Assembly (NCBI RefSeq): GCF_023898315.1
Contig: NC_064621.1
Location: 15,064,501-15,128,500 of the forward strand
Direction: 5' to 3'
DNA from: Schistocerca nitens
Lineage: Eukaryota > Arthropoda > Insecta > Orthoptera > Acrididae
Length of the DNA stretch: 64,000 bases
Under the pieces are notes generated by a model. That model made no database searches and was not told the origin of the DNA. It was given only the letters and a program-made list of their open reading frames with translations. The position numbers and the translations under genes are program-made. Positions 55,200-64,000 of the stretch are shown piece by piece; positions within the stretch are counted from its first letter, which is position 1, and each line of letters starts with the position of its first letter.

Positions 55200-56890
55200 T
55201 TTTTTATCAGCGCTCTGATGTTAACGTCTTCATAACCGAAATTTTCGCGTGTTTTTGAGGAGCGAGTAGAAATGCTTAAGGAATTTGATGTTTGGGCCCA
55301 GTCCGTCTAATACTTTTAAGTAAAAAAGAATCTAAGAGGGCTTGTGTACAAGGTCCCATAGTGCGACTCGTCGGATGGTGCAAATACTGAGAATGTGATA
55401 TTGGTTCAGGTTAAAAAAAAAAAAAAAACTGAAAACGAAGTTAATAAATTGTTACACGAAGTCAAGTTAACGAAGAATTATCCAACTGTTTAGTTTCCAG
55501 GCAAATAGGCAGCTCGTTATCCAGCTAGTAAGTCGATAGAGAAACATGACAAATTTCCACATCGGCGGTAATGATGAAACAATACGCTGACGAGAGATTG
55601 CTCCTCCTCGCTGCAGAACTAATGTGCCGGATGGATAGAACACGACGCGCTACTTGCCTCACGAATCTTACATCATCGCCACCTTGGATACCTGGACGCA
55701 CATCTGTAATTATATAAAACTTGGGACATTGGAGATTTCAGAAGACGTGGCTCCGTCATATACTTTCGACAGACCATTAAAGTGCATAAGCTCGTTTCAC
55801 TAATAGGTTACCTTCTGCCACTTATCTAAATGTATATGCATTTTACAACATACGTCCTTTTTTAATATTAATGCTGTCACAAAAGAATTATTTGTATTTA
55901 CATGCACGGAGTTGCCTTGTAACTCACACGTGCCTCAACGTAATTCCTGATCTGTCGTTCAGATAAAGGGATAATACGGGTGTTATGATTAAAATGTAGA
56001 ATCTGCGCTGAGATTTAATCCGTGTGAATTACTCGTTCTGTTGCTCCGAAATAGACACTGACAAACAGTTTAGTACTTCGCCAGAAAATACGATAGTCTT
56101 CTTTCGGAAAGCAGTTTTTCACGATTTTCATTAGAAGCCGGTCTTTCACTTTCTACTATAACGACCTGTCTCCACTTTTTCTGAAAATAGTTTGTTCTCA
56201 TTTGCTTACAGCTCACACCTCTATTGTTTCTACCAAAAGTTAACAAAACCTCATATTATCATTTAAGGTAGTTGGTATTAACTTCGATGGAAATTATGGA
56301 AAAACCAAAAACGCAAAGGCTCAGTTGTCTCGCTATATTAATGACATTACTGAGGACACAACAGAACTGTCGCCGAAGGAACAATAACTGTCTGGTGTTC
56401 CCATTCAATAAATTTTCATGAGGGATGAGTGAAATATTTTAGTAGTAAACTCCAAAACAGATTTTATCGACGGAGTTCTCTGTCTGAAGTCCAACTTTCA
56501 GACAGGAATTTAATGCACGTTTGAGGATGCTGAAATACTCTGCAATAGCGAGAGAAGAAGAAGTAACACACGAGTGTGACTGCGTTTTATTTTAATTACA
56601 ACATTTACATGGTATTGGCTTGTTTTTTCATGCATGGAAACATTTTTGACACCAATAACATTACAAACACTTCATGTATTTAAAGAATTTCAAATACAGT
56701 GGTATATTATCTCACATTAACATTAAGTCATTGGCAGTAGAAGTGATATATTACAAGGTAATTGATTTTCTTAACGATTTTAGAAATTTACATATCGGAG
56801 GACACTAAGTAAACAGGATATTTGAAAATGTGTGTGTTATTTGTCAAAGCAGTGGTTGCACAGTGGAAGCGTCTTATTAAACCATATAGA
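55200..56890. other. unannotated stretch
   Basis: Poly-T (55193-55205) and poly-A (55412-55427) tracts, with no recognisable gene. Confidence 0.5.
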
Positions 56891-56904
56891 TCTGAACAAT
56901 GTAA

Positions 56905-56961
56905 AAATCTGGAAATTTGTGGTAAGTTCCTATGGGACCAAACTGCTAAGGTCATCGGTCC
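56905..56961 (-). mobile_element. 57-bp truncated SINE with 13-bp TSD
   Basis: The tail segment of the 31056-31240 SINE subfamily, reversed (GAAATTTGTGGTAAGTTCCT, ACTGCTAAGGTCATCGGTC). Bracketed by CTGAACAATGTAA at 56892-56904 and 56962-56974. A 5'-truncated insertion. Confidence 0.8.
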
Positions 56962-56979
56962 CTGAACAATGTAACAAGA

Positions 56980-59035
56980 GAGTGCAGCTTGGATATGATA
57001 CATCTTCACAATGTTTAAAAACATGCCTATATAAATACACTACAAAATCATGTCACCTAGTAGATTAGGAAACAAAACATGTAAGAGCAGAGGAAAATCG
57101 AGAATTTGTTAAGGACTCCATCACTCAAATACGAAGAAAGAATGTAGCAAGGAGGATCCATGCAAAACAGAGCCACCTTCATAGCTGATTAGCTTTAGTA
57201 ACCAGAATAAAGTGATGAGACATAATTAGTTTTACCATAGTTCACTGCATTTACTACACTTCCAATGTATCATTTAAACTGAGTCGCATGTAATGGGATC
57301 CCATCTTCCATTCAAGCTGGATGTCATACAGGTTCGTAAACTGTACTCGGATTTCAAAGTAAGAGAAAGGAGAAGTGTGTTTTATTTATTGTTTCTTTAC
57401 ATTTCAATAGAAAACCCACGTATTAATTCGCACGTCATCATCATTTATGTGAAAGAATACACGCATCAGATTTCAGAATTGTAGTAGTTTGTGGCTGATG
57501 AAGGTAGCTGACGAATCACCAAGGAACAGGATTGGATGTGTAGCACCTGTGACTTCTGCAACGTGCACTTCACGGAAGTTGTACGACTTCTGTGCACACG
57601 ATACAGGACGGTGAGGTGCGATCCTTTGAACAATAACTGTCAATGGGATTGCTACTTCGTTGTTCAAGCCATTGCTTAAACTCTCCTTGATGACGAATGG
57701 TCTCCAAGATTTGCAACCACAACACTCTTAGAATTAATTTGACACTATACAATCACTACACAAGATGCAAATTTATGAAGTCACATCACTCATCTTAGAT
57801 AACGGAAATATTCCAAATAATTAAAAGTTTATGAGGCCTGAGCATTCATTGTGAGTCTTGTTCTATGTACATTTGCAAATAACAGTTTACATAATGCATG
57901 AAAATTGTTTACAACTGGTTAAGTATTGATTATTTTATTTAATTATGTACAGTTTCTTGTACAGAAAAATATTTACAATAGTTAAACAAATAATTAAAGC
58001 ACATAAAATTATACTAAGATGTGGATAGGTAGAAAGAAGGAGACGCAAAGCCCTGCTTACACGTTACTATTTAAAGTAACGCAGAGCTGAGTGTCGTACT
58101 AAAGAATCGCAGTTTTAATGGTAGGGCTGGTGCAAAAGCACGTTGCGCCCTGGGGTTCATGCTTCATAAGATCTACGAGAGGTGTAAGTGGCAAGTCATA
58201 GTCAAAATACTTGTTTCGGGGTAATGATTGAGTAATGATTGGTTCAGTACAGGTTAGCAACAAGATGCAATGATCACCTGTGTGAAAGAAAGTTTGAGAT
58301 TAGGTAACACTCTGTTCCTTTAGACGTCGAGTGCCCTTCGATTCATACCAAACGTCTGAAGTTCATGCAGACTGTGACTTTAAAAAGTATTTACCCTTTC
58401 TTTGCCTTCTGTTTTCACAGCAATTTGGAGAAGCTTTGACTATTTGCGTTCCAGGGGCCTCAGTTTTCGTTTCGTAAATGATCTTCTGTGAAGAATACCA
58501 GAGTTCATAGTTCTCTTTGGAGTAACTTGAATTGTGGCTTTACGATATATCTCTGTGCCAGCTGCAACATGTAGCACAAAGTGTTAAAATTAAATTTTGT
58601 CTGTCATTCGGAGTCCCTGAGTGAAAGTTACAGATGTGCTCTGATACAGAAGTACCAGATGGATATCATTGTCAGTTCTCTCAGACTGCAGGTTAAGAAG
58701 CCTTGTGGAGATGTTACATGTAGAAGAATCTCCTTACATCAATTAAAGAAAAAACTGCAATGAATATTCGTAGTCACAAGCCAAGCAACAGTGGGGCTAC
58801 AAATACCATGGGAGTGAAGTAAATGGTTGTCCCATGTAACGTTATGTTTTCTGTAGATACCCCAGGTACTCAATTGACTCGTTGCCACTATAAAAATAGT
58901 CACGAAGCGCCCGTATTACACCGCACACGTGACCTCAGTTACTCGCCTTGTCTCCAGCTGTCTATCGTCATTATGCACTGGATGTCTTGTACCTAGTGTG
59001 ACTTAAGAATTTATTTACCTAAAATAATAAAATCT
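56980..59035. other. unannotated stretch
   Basis: No recognisable gene. A minus-strand frame near 57570-57752 (ETIRHQGEFKQWLEQRSS) is unassigned and probably repeat-derived. Confidence 0.45.
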
Positions 59036-59039
59036 TATT

Positions 59040-59340
59040 TTTATTCCTCGAGAAACAGTTGCAGCATCCGTGAAGCTTCCTTTGTGCCACACCAGACTTC
59101 GAACTCCTCGCATACCTTTCGCAGGAAATGTTATTGACTGAACTATCTAATGCACAGCTCACGAGCCGCCCTCACACCTTCAGTTCTGCCAGTATCTCTC
59201 TGCTGCTTACCAAACTTCATAGAATGTCTCTTGCATACCTTGCTACAGAGCATTTCGAGAAAATGGATATCATGGAGAAAGGGCATAGTCACAGCCCAGG
59301 TGAAGGGAAGAATATTAGGGTTTACCCATGACGTTGAAGT
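59040..59340 (-). repeat. diverged tRNA-like repeat
   Basis: Matches the 40191-40668 family loosely, in the orientation of its left half: GTGCCACACCAGACTTCGAACTCC, TTCTGCCAGTATCTC, ACCAAACTTCATAGAATGTC. Confidence 0.5.
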
Positions 59341-59344
59341 CGTT

Positions 59345-59507
59345 ACAGACGGAGCTGAAGCTCAGTAACTGCGCGGTCAGTGCGACAGACTACCAAGTGA
59401 GAGGGGCCGAATTCGCTTCCCGGCCGCGTCGGAGGTTTTCTCCGACCGTAGACTCACTGACCAGATGGCTGATTAGACACATCCCAAAAACCAATAAATT
59501 AAAAAAA
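59345..59507 (+). repeat. tRNA-like SINE fragment, third type
   Basis: GCTGAAGCTCAGTAACTGCG and AGAGGGGCCGAATTCGCTTCCCGG resemble box A and box B regions, followed by GGTTTTCTCCGACC. The boundaries are approximate. Confidence 0.4.
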
Positions 59508-59519
59508 TGCTCGGGAATG

Positions 59520-59717
59520 GCCGGCCGGAGTGGCCGTGTGGTTAAAGGCGCTACAGTCTGGAACCGCGCGACCGCTACGGTCGCAGGTTCGAATCCTGCC
59601 TCGGGCATGGATGTGGGTTATGTCCTTAGGTTAGTTAGGTTTAAGTAGTTGTAAGTTCTAGGGGACTGATGACCTCAGAAGTTAAGTCCCATAGTGCTCA
59701 GAGCCACTTGAACCATT
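59520..59717 (+). mobile_element. tRNA-derived SINE with 12-bp TSD
   Basis: GGCCGGCCGGAGTGGCCGTG head, box B GGTTCGAATCC, GTCCTTAGGTTAGTTAGG body and GAGCCACTTGAACCATT tail. Duplications TGCTCGGGAATG lie at 59508-59519 and 59718-59729. Confidence 0.9.
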
Positions 59718-60049
59718 TGCTCGGGAATGACAAGGCTGGGTGAAAGAAAATAGACGAATTGTTGCCAAAAGAACCATCACCGCATTTTCCGTAAAACGGT
59801 TAGCGAACACGAGGAAAATCCAAGTCTGTATGTGAGGACGGGGATTTAAATACAGATTTCTGAATGCGAATCCTAAGTCTTAACAACGGCACCACCTTCA
59901 ACTCTGAGCGATTCTGGACGTACCGGGGTAGCTCCGTAGTCTGGTTTAGCTTTCCCGTCCGACACAGTTTTAATGTGCCAATAAGTTTTGAAAGAACTTG
60001 ATTACCACAAATTATGAGCACTATGGGTCCAAAAGCTTCTGACTAATGC

Positions 60050-60670
60050 CCACGAAACGAACGTTTTTGATACCGTATGCTGCAGAAAGAGAAGAATTGC
60101 TCACTCCAGTTGTGTCAGGAGATAAAGCATGGGTTCCAAAAGTCAATGTGAAAAAACAGTCAGTAAAAAAACACTAGTTCGTCATTATATGACACCAAAC
60201 ACTTTCTGCGTAGAGATTGATGACAAATGTTTTCTGGGATACGACAAGCGTACTCCTTTCCGATTTTATGGAAAGAGGCAGTATAATAAACTCTAAAAAT
60301 TACTGTGAAACCCTAAACAAGCTCAAAAGACCATTCAGAACAAAAGGCATCAGATGCTGTTGTTCACGATAACACTAGCTCACATATTGCCAAACACACA
60401 AAAAACATTCCTTAACAGTTTCGACTGGGGAGTGTATCATCATTCTCCGTTCTGTCACGATTTGTCGTCCAGTGATTTTCACCTTTTTTCCGAAGATGAA
60501 AGAAAATGGCTAATGTCACAGTCGTTTGAATGTTACGACGAGTTAAAGGCGTGTTAAGGCATAATGTGGCTCACAGGTGGCCGAATTCTACAACGAGGAC
60601 ACAGAAAAACTCATTCCTCGATATCTCAAGCGCCTTAACGTATTAGCCAATTATCTAGGAAAGTGGTTGT
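60050..60670 (+). pseudogene. mariner transposase, C-terminal half relic
   Basis: Pieces in order: ACGAACGTTTTTGATACC leader, FLGYDKRTPFRFYGKRQYN near 60235-60285, and AVVHDNTSSHIA (second catalytic Asp) near 60355-60390. Then FDWGVYHHSPF, HDLSSSDFHLF (third-Asp block, usually PDL.P.D) and EDERKWLMSQSFECYDELKA, followed by a frame change and the tail EFYNEDTEKLIPRY (about 60580-60625). Frameshifts and loss of the N-terminal half make it inactive. It ends beside the Tc1 element. Confidence 0.7.
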
Positions 60671-60690
60671 GGTTTTAGCTTTGGGTTGTA

Positions 60691-61857
60691 TATACGCTGA
60701 CGGGAAAAAATCTCAACACCAACAAATAATTAATGCAGAGTAATGAAATTTCGGAAATACTTCTATGTAGGCAACATTTGTCAGTGATTAACATTGCAAG
60801 ATTACAGAAAGCGAGAGATATGCCACTGCAAATGTGAAATGATGGTTCAATTAACAACCGGTGTAGCCGTCGAAAGTTGAATGCAAGCATGCAAACATGC
60901 ATGCATTGTGTTGTACAGGTGCCGAATGTCAGTTTGTGGGATGCAGTTACATACCTGTTGTACTTGGTCTGTCAATCAGGGACGCATAATGTTGATCATG
61001 TCCCACATGGGCTCCATTGGAGACATGTTTGGTGATCGAGCAGGCCAAGGCAACATGTCGATAGTCTGTAGAACATGCTGGGCTAGCGTAGCTGTATGTG
61101 GGCAAGAGTAATTGTGTTGAAAACACTACCTGGAATGAAGTTTATGAGTGGCACCAGAGGTCGAATCACCAGATTAACGGACGAATTTGCAGTCAGGATG
61201 TTTGGGATACCCACTAGAGTGCTGCTGCACCCCATACCATAACGCCACGTGTTGGTCCTGTGTGTCTGGGAAACAGACAGGTTGGTTGCTGGCCCTCAAC
61301 CGGATTCCTTCTAACCAACACACGGCCATCACTTGCACCGAGGCAGAACCAGCTTTCATCAGTTAATACAAAAGACCTCCACATTGCTCTCCAACTAGTT
61401 CTCCCTTGACACCACTGAAATCGCGGGGTGAGTGGAATGCACGCTACGGGAGGTCTGGCTGTCCTTCAAGTAACCGATTTAGGACAGTTCGTTATGTCCC
61501 TGAGGTGCCAACTGCTGCGGATACAGTACGACGGGCCAGAGCCCCACGCCGAACATGATGTCCTCCGTCGTAGCCGTCCACACTCCGGTCTTCTTGCGAT
61601 AGCACATTCTTGTGAACATCGCTGTCGGCAATCTTCAGTTAACCACGTCCCATCTCAGAGGTAACTGACGCTCACGACCGGCACGGCGTGTATTCAAAGC
61701 AAACCTGATTTGCATCCTCATTGTGGCGCTGCTAGTGCCACTCTCACGTAACTGGCGCGATAACATCAGCTTTCAAATGTAAAAACACGCCTACCAGTTA
61801 TCGTTTATGTCGCACATCTTCTCGGTGTTTCTATTTTCTTGTTTTCCTGTCAGTGTA
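60691..61857 (-). mobile_element. Tc1-like transposon with both terminal repeats
   Basis: The left end TATACGCTGACGGGAAAA and the reverse complement of the right end (TACACTGACAGGAAAA) match over about 35 bp, flanked by TA. The internal minus strand encodes Tc1-type transposase pieces: TDESWFCLGASDGR (first catalytic Asp block, near 61340-61360) and GVMVWGA (near 61240). The rest is fragmented by frameshifts and deletions, so it is inactive. Confidence 0.7.
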
Positions 61858-61869
61858 CGTAAAAACATT

Positions 61870-62100
61870 CTTAATCTATTGGAGTCGTTTACAAAAATTA
61901 AAGGAAGTTATTTTTCGAATAGCCTTCTGATTAGACGCCTAGAGGATGTCTTCTCGTTTATTGCCCGTGTACTGCTCAGCTACAGATGCGAGAGGATCTG
62001 GCGTCATACTGCGTAATATCGACGGCGGACGCCGCGCGTGTCAGGAATCTGTTCTTAGCACGGCGCCTTGCGGCATCTAACTACTTGCTTTGCGGGGAAA
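61870..62100. other. unannotated stretch
   Basis: No gene recognised; base composition rises in GC towards the next patch. Confidence 0.4.
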
Positions 62101-62470
62101 TCATTTTGTTTGGATTATCGGCGTTGCAGCCTCTGAAGGAGAAATGGCCGCTTTATCGGCGTGACCTCTTTGGGAAGGTCGAGTTAATTAGCGGACTTTT
62201 TGCAGCGACGTGTGCGGACCACCGCGGGGGAAGGGCGGAAGGCGGCGCCGGCCGTTAAGCTGATTACGGCGGCGGCGGTGAGACGTTAATTGGAAAGCCG
62301 GCGTCTTTCTTTGGCCGACTCGGAACGTAATGAGCTCGCGGCAGCGCCCGTCTCGCTAGCTCTTCACGCACGCCTCTCCCAGCCGCCAGCGGACCGATTG
62401 CCTCCCCATGTGCGCACTCCTCCACACCGTCAAAGCGAGTCCTTGCTGTCTGGAGCAGTCGAGTCGTGAT
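62100..62470. promoter_or_regulatory. GC-rich patch with homeodomain-type motifs
   Basis: Contains AGTTAATTAGCGGA (62183-62196), AAGCTGATTACGG and ACGTTAATTGGA within a CGG-rich context of about 370 bp, unlike the flanks. It may be a regulatory element or an unmethylated island. No coding exon was seen. Confidence 0.25.
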
Positions 62471-62499
62471 GATATCAAAGTGGATGACAAAATTTTTGG

Positions 62500-62720
62500 G
62501 CAGGAAATCTAAAAAGGGGGCCTTATGGACTGTCCCTATTAGATTTTCTTCATTCGTATAGGATTTGACCATCAGTGTCCGGACATTAATATCGTAAAGT
62601 AGTACGATACATCGAAAAAAAAAAAAGACTCGAAAAAATCGATTTTGAAGATTAGATTTCCGAACACTGTTAAGTACAAAACATTTGCAATTTATGAGCG
62701 AATCTGCGCAATGTAATAAG
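62500..62720 (+). repeat. dispersed repeat, copy B
   Basis: GGATTTGACCATCAGTGTCC, ACATTAATATCG and AGTAGTACGATAC correspond to copy A at 51405-52140. The CATATTTTTGTACTAAATT block reappears near 63748. Confidence 0.4.
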
Positions 62721-62879
62721 ATTGTAATAAAAAAGTCGCTGTTTAGAATCTCGCGATTAGCGGACCCTCTCTTTTTAACTCCATATTTGTTAATAAGTAG
62801 AAGCGATAATTAACACATATGGAATCAAAATTTTTAATGAAAGCAATGGTTTATGTTCAATTACTGGTCATTGATACTG

Positions 62880-62970
62880 AGGACATACAAAATATTGTTT
62901 TGCGTTATATATGTATATGTATATATGTGCGTGTGTGTGTGTAAGAGAGAGAGAGAGTGTGTGTGTACGT
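62880..62970. repeat. compound AT / GT / GA microsatellite
   Basis: TATATGTATATGTATATATG, then (GT)n, (GA)n and (GT)n runs. Confidence 0.9.
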
Positions 62971-63105
62971 GGTGAACCTGATTAACGTTTAAAAATCCCT
63001 GAAGCGACGTAGATAACACTGAGACAATCAATTTAATATAAAACACATGTTTTCACAAATGTCAGCAGACACCCAAAAACTGGATGACTTAATGCCGAAA
63101 ATGCG

Positions 63106-63122
63106 ACGTCACCAGGTGACGT
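63106..63122. promoter_or_regulatory. CRE/E-box palindrome
   Basis: ACGTCACCAGGTGACGT is a 17-bp palindrome around a central A, combining two ACGTCA half-sites with an E-box (CAGGTG). Function is inferred only. Confidence 0.25.
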
Positions 63123-63809
63123 ACCTCGCCGTTGGTGCGGCGATTGGGCTTGGCGAACCTTCACTCGCCTGTAGCGGGCAGTACTACACATAACTGCACT
63201 AGCCTACTCTGTTTAGAACACTTTTTGTAAATGTGATATGTTGCTTTATCACTCACAACGTGAACGACATCAAACGAACCGACATTAACACTGTTACTGT
63301 GCAGAATGAGAAACACTCATAACTTCAGTTCAGTTTACAAAAGTGAAGTGTAAATAATGCAGCGCAAGAAATATTGCAGACTGGCAAAAACTGTCAGGTG
63401 CATATACGAATCGAAGTCTTTCAACGTCAACATCTGCTAGCAAGTAGGAAAGAAGAAGTGGTTTGGAGAAAATGTAAAGTAACACTGCAAGTAACTTGCA
63501 AAACAACTACATAAACAAAACGCAGCTCTTAACCTAAAACAACCAAAACGGTACAAATGTATGTATCCAATTTCCAGAATAATTACGGAAGATGCTTCAT
63601 AAATAAAGGCGAAACGCGTCTTGTGTAATTTTTTTGATTAAATTGCAGTAAGCTCAAGAGGAAAAACCAGTAATAACTGATTTTAACAGCTGCTGCGAAA
63701 GATAGTCATGCAAACAAAGCTATTATTTGATTTCCTTTTTCGTGCTTCATATTTTTGTACTAAATTTTAATTTATTGTGAGTTCTTGCATTTTAGTGCGA
63801 GTGAAACTC

Positions 63810-64000
63810 GTTAACTCCATGCACAGGCCATGGCGGGTCCACCAGTACCGAGCGACCACTGTGTCTTCCTCCGCCAGTGACTTTACTGGACGTGGTATGG
63901 AATAGCTCTCCCGGCCGTTGTCAATTTTCGTGACCTGTAGCCGCTACTGCTCGTCGAAGCAGCTCCTCAACTGGCATGAAGAGACTGAGTGTACCGCATT
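63810..64000 (-). mobile_element. 5S-type SINE body, cut by window edge
   Basis: Shares order and words with 8285-8445: CTCTCCCGGCC against TCTCCCAGCC, TCAATTTTCGTGACC against CAGTTTTCGTGTCGGG, AGCAGCTCCTCAACTGG against AATAGCTCCTCAATTGGG, GAGTGTACC against GAGTGCTTCC. The 5S head would lie beyond 64000. Confidence 0.55.

Overview
This window looks like intergenic or intronic DNA from a large, repeat-rich insect genome, most likely a grasshopper or locust (Orthoptera, Schistocerca-like). That is inferred from recognisable orthopteran-type repeats: several tRNA-derived SINEs with clean 11-13 bp target-site duplications, a 5S-rRNA-derived SINE, tRNA-Ser-like palindromic repeats, Tc1/mariner relics, a MULE, a Jockey-like LINE, a Gypsy LTR element and a Polinton. 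No bacterial-type genes, operons or CRISPR arrays are present. The only good host-gene candidate is one GC-rich exon on the minus strand (9460-10279), ending in a splice donor. A second CpG-rich patch at 50.95-51.33 kb could be a promoter or first exon.

Layout. 0-9.4 kb: LINE 3' end, mariner fragment, TAA-rich tandem repeat, a YY1/CRE-like motif cluster, a foldback element, two Tc1 relics and a 5S-derived SINE. 9.4-10.4 kb: host-like exon. 10.75-13.15 kb: MULE relic with a broken transposase, then a tRNA-like repeat. 14.35-28.52 kb: a non-autonomous Gypsy element in the form LTR-internal-LTR-internal-LTR, flanked by the 4-bp duplication GACT. 29.5 kb: PIF/Harbinger fragment. 30.4 and 31.1 kb: SINEs.

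33.014-47.241 kb: a 14.2 kb Polinton/Maverick with terminal inverted repeats and the 6-bp target duplication GTCATC, inserted into an older dispersed repeat. It carries recognisable but broken genes for major capsid, penton, packaging ATPase, DUF8207-type protein, phospholipase-A2-like protein, pX-like minor capsid, adenain-type protease, zinc ribbon, integrase, Bro-N protein, T5orf172-type protein and protein-primed DNA polymerase B. A SINE and a 478-bp tRNA-like palindrome later inserted into it, each with its own target duplication.

47.2-64 kb: SINEs, a small MITE, a CpG patch, a minus-strand Jockey-like LINE (52.82-55.19 kb) interrupted by a 140-bp insert that forms a perfect 92-bp palindrome, a mariner fragment, a Tc1 element with both ends, a GC-rich TAAT-motif patch and another 5S-type SINE at the edge.

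The most informative signals are structural. The middle LTR of the Gypsy array is a hybrid of the two outer LTRs, as unequal recombination between the 5' and 3' LTRs predicts. The Polinton has clean ends but lost catalytic residues in every enzyme examined. All identifications come from reading the sequence by eye; no alignments or database searches were run.
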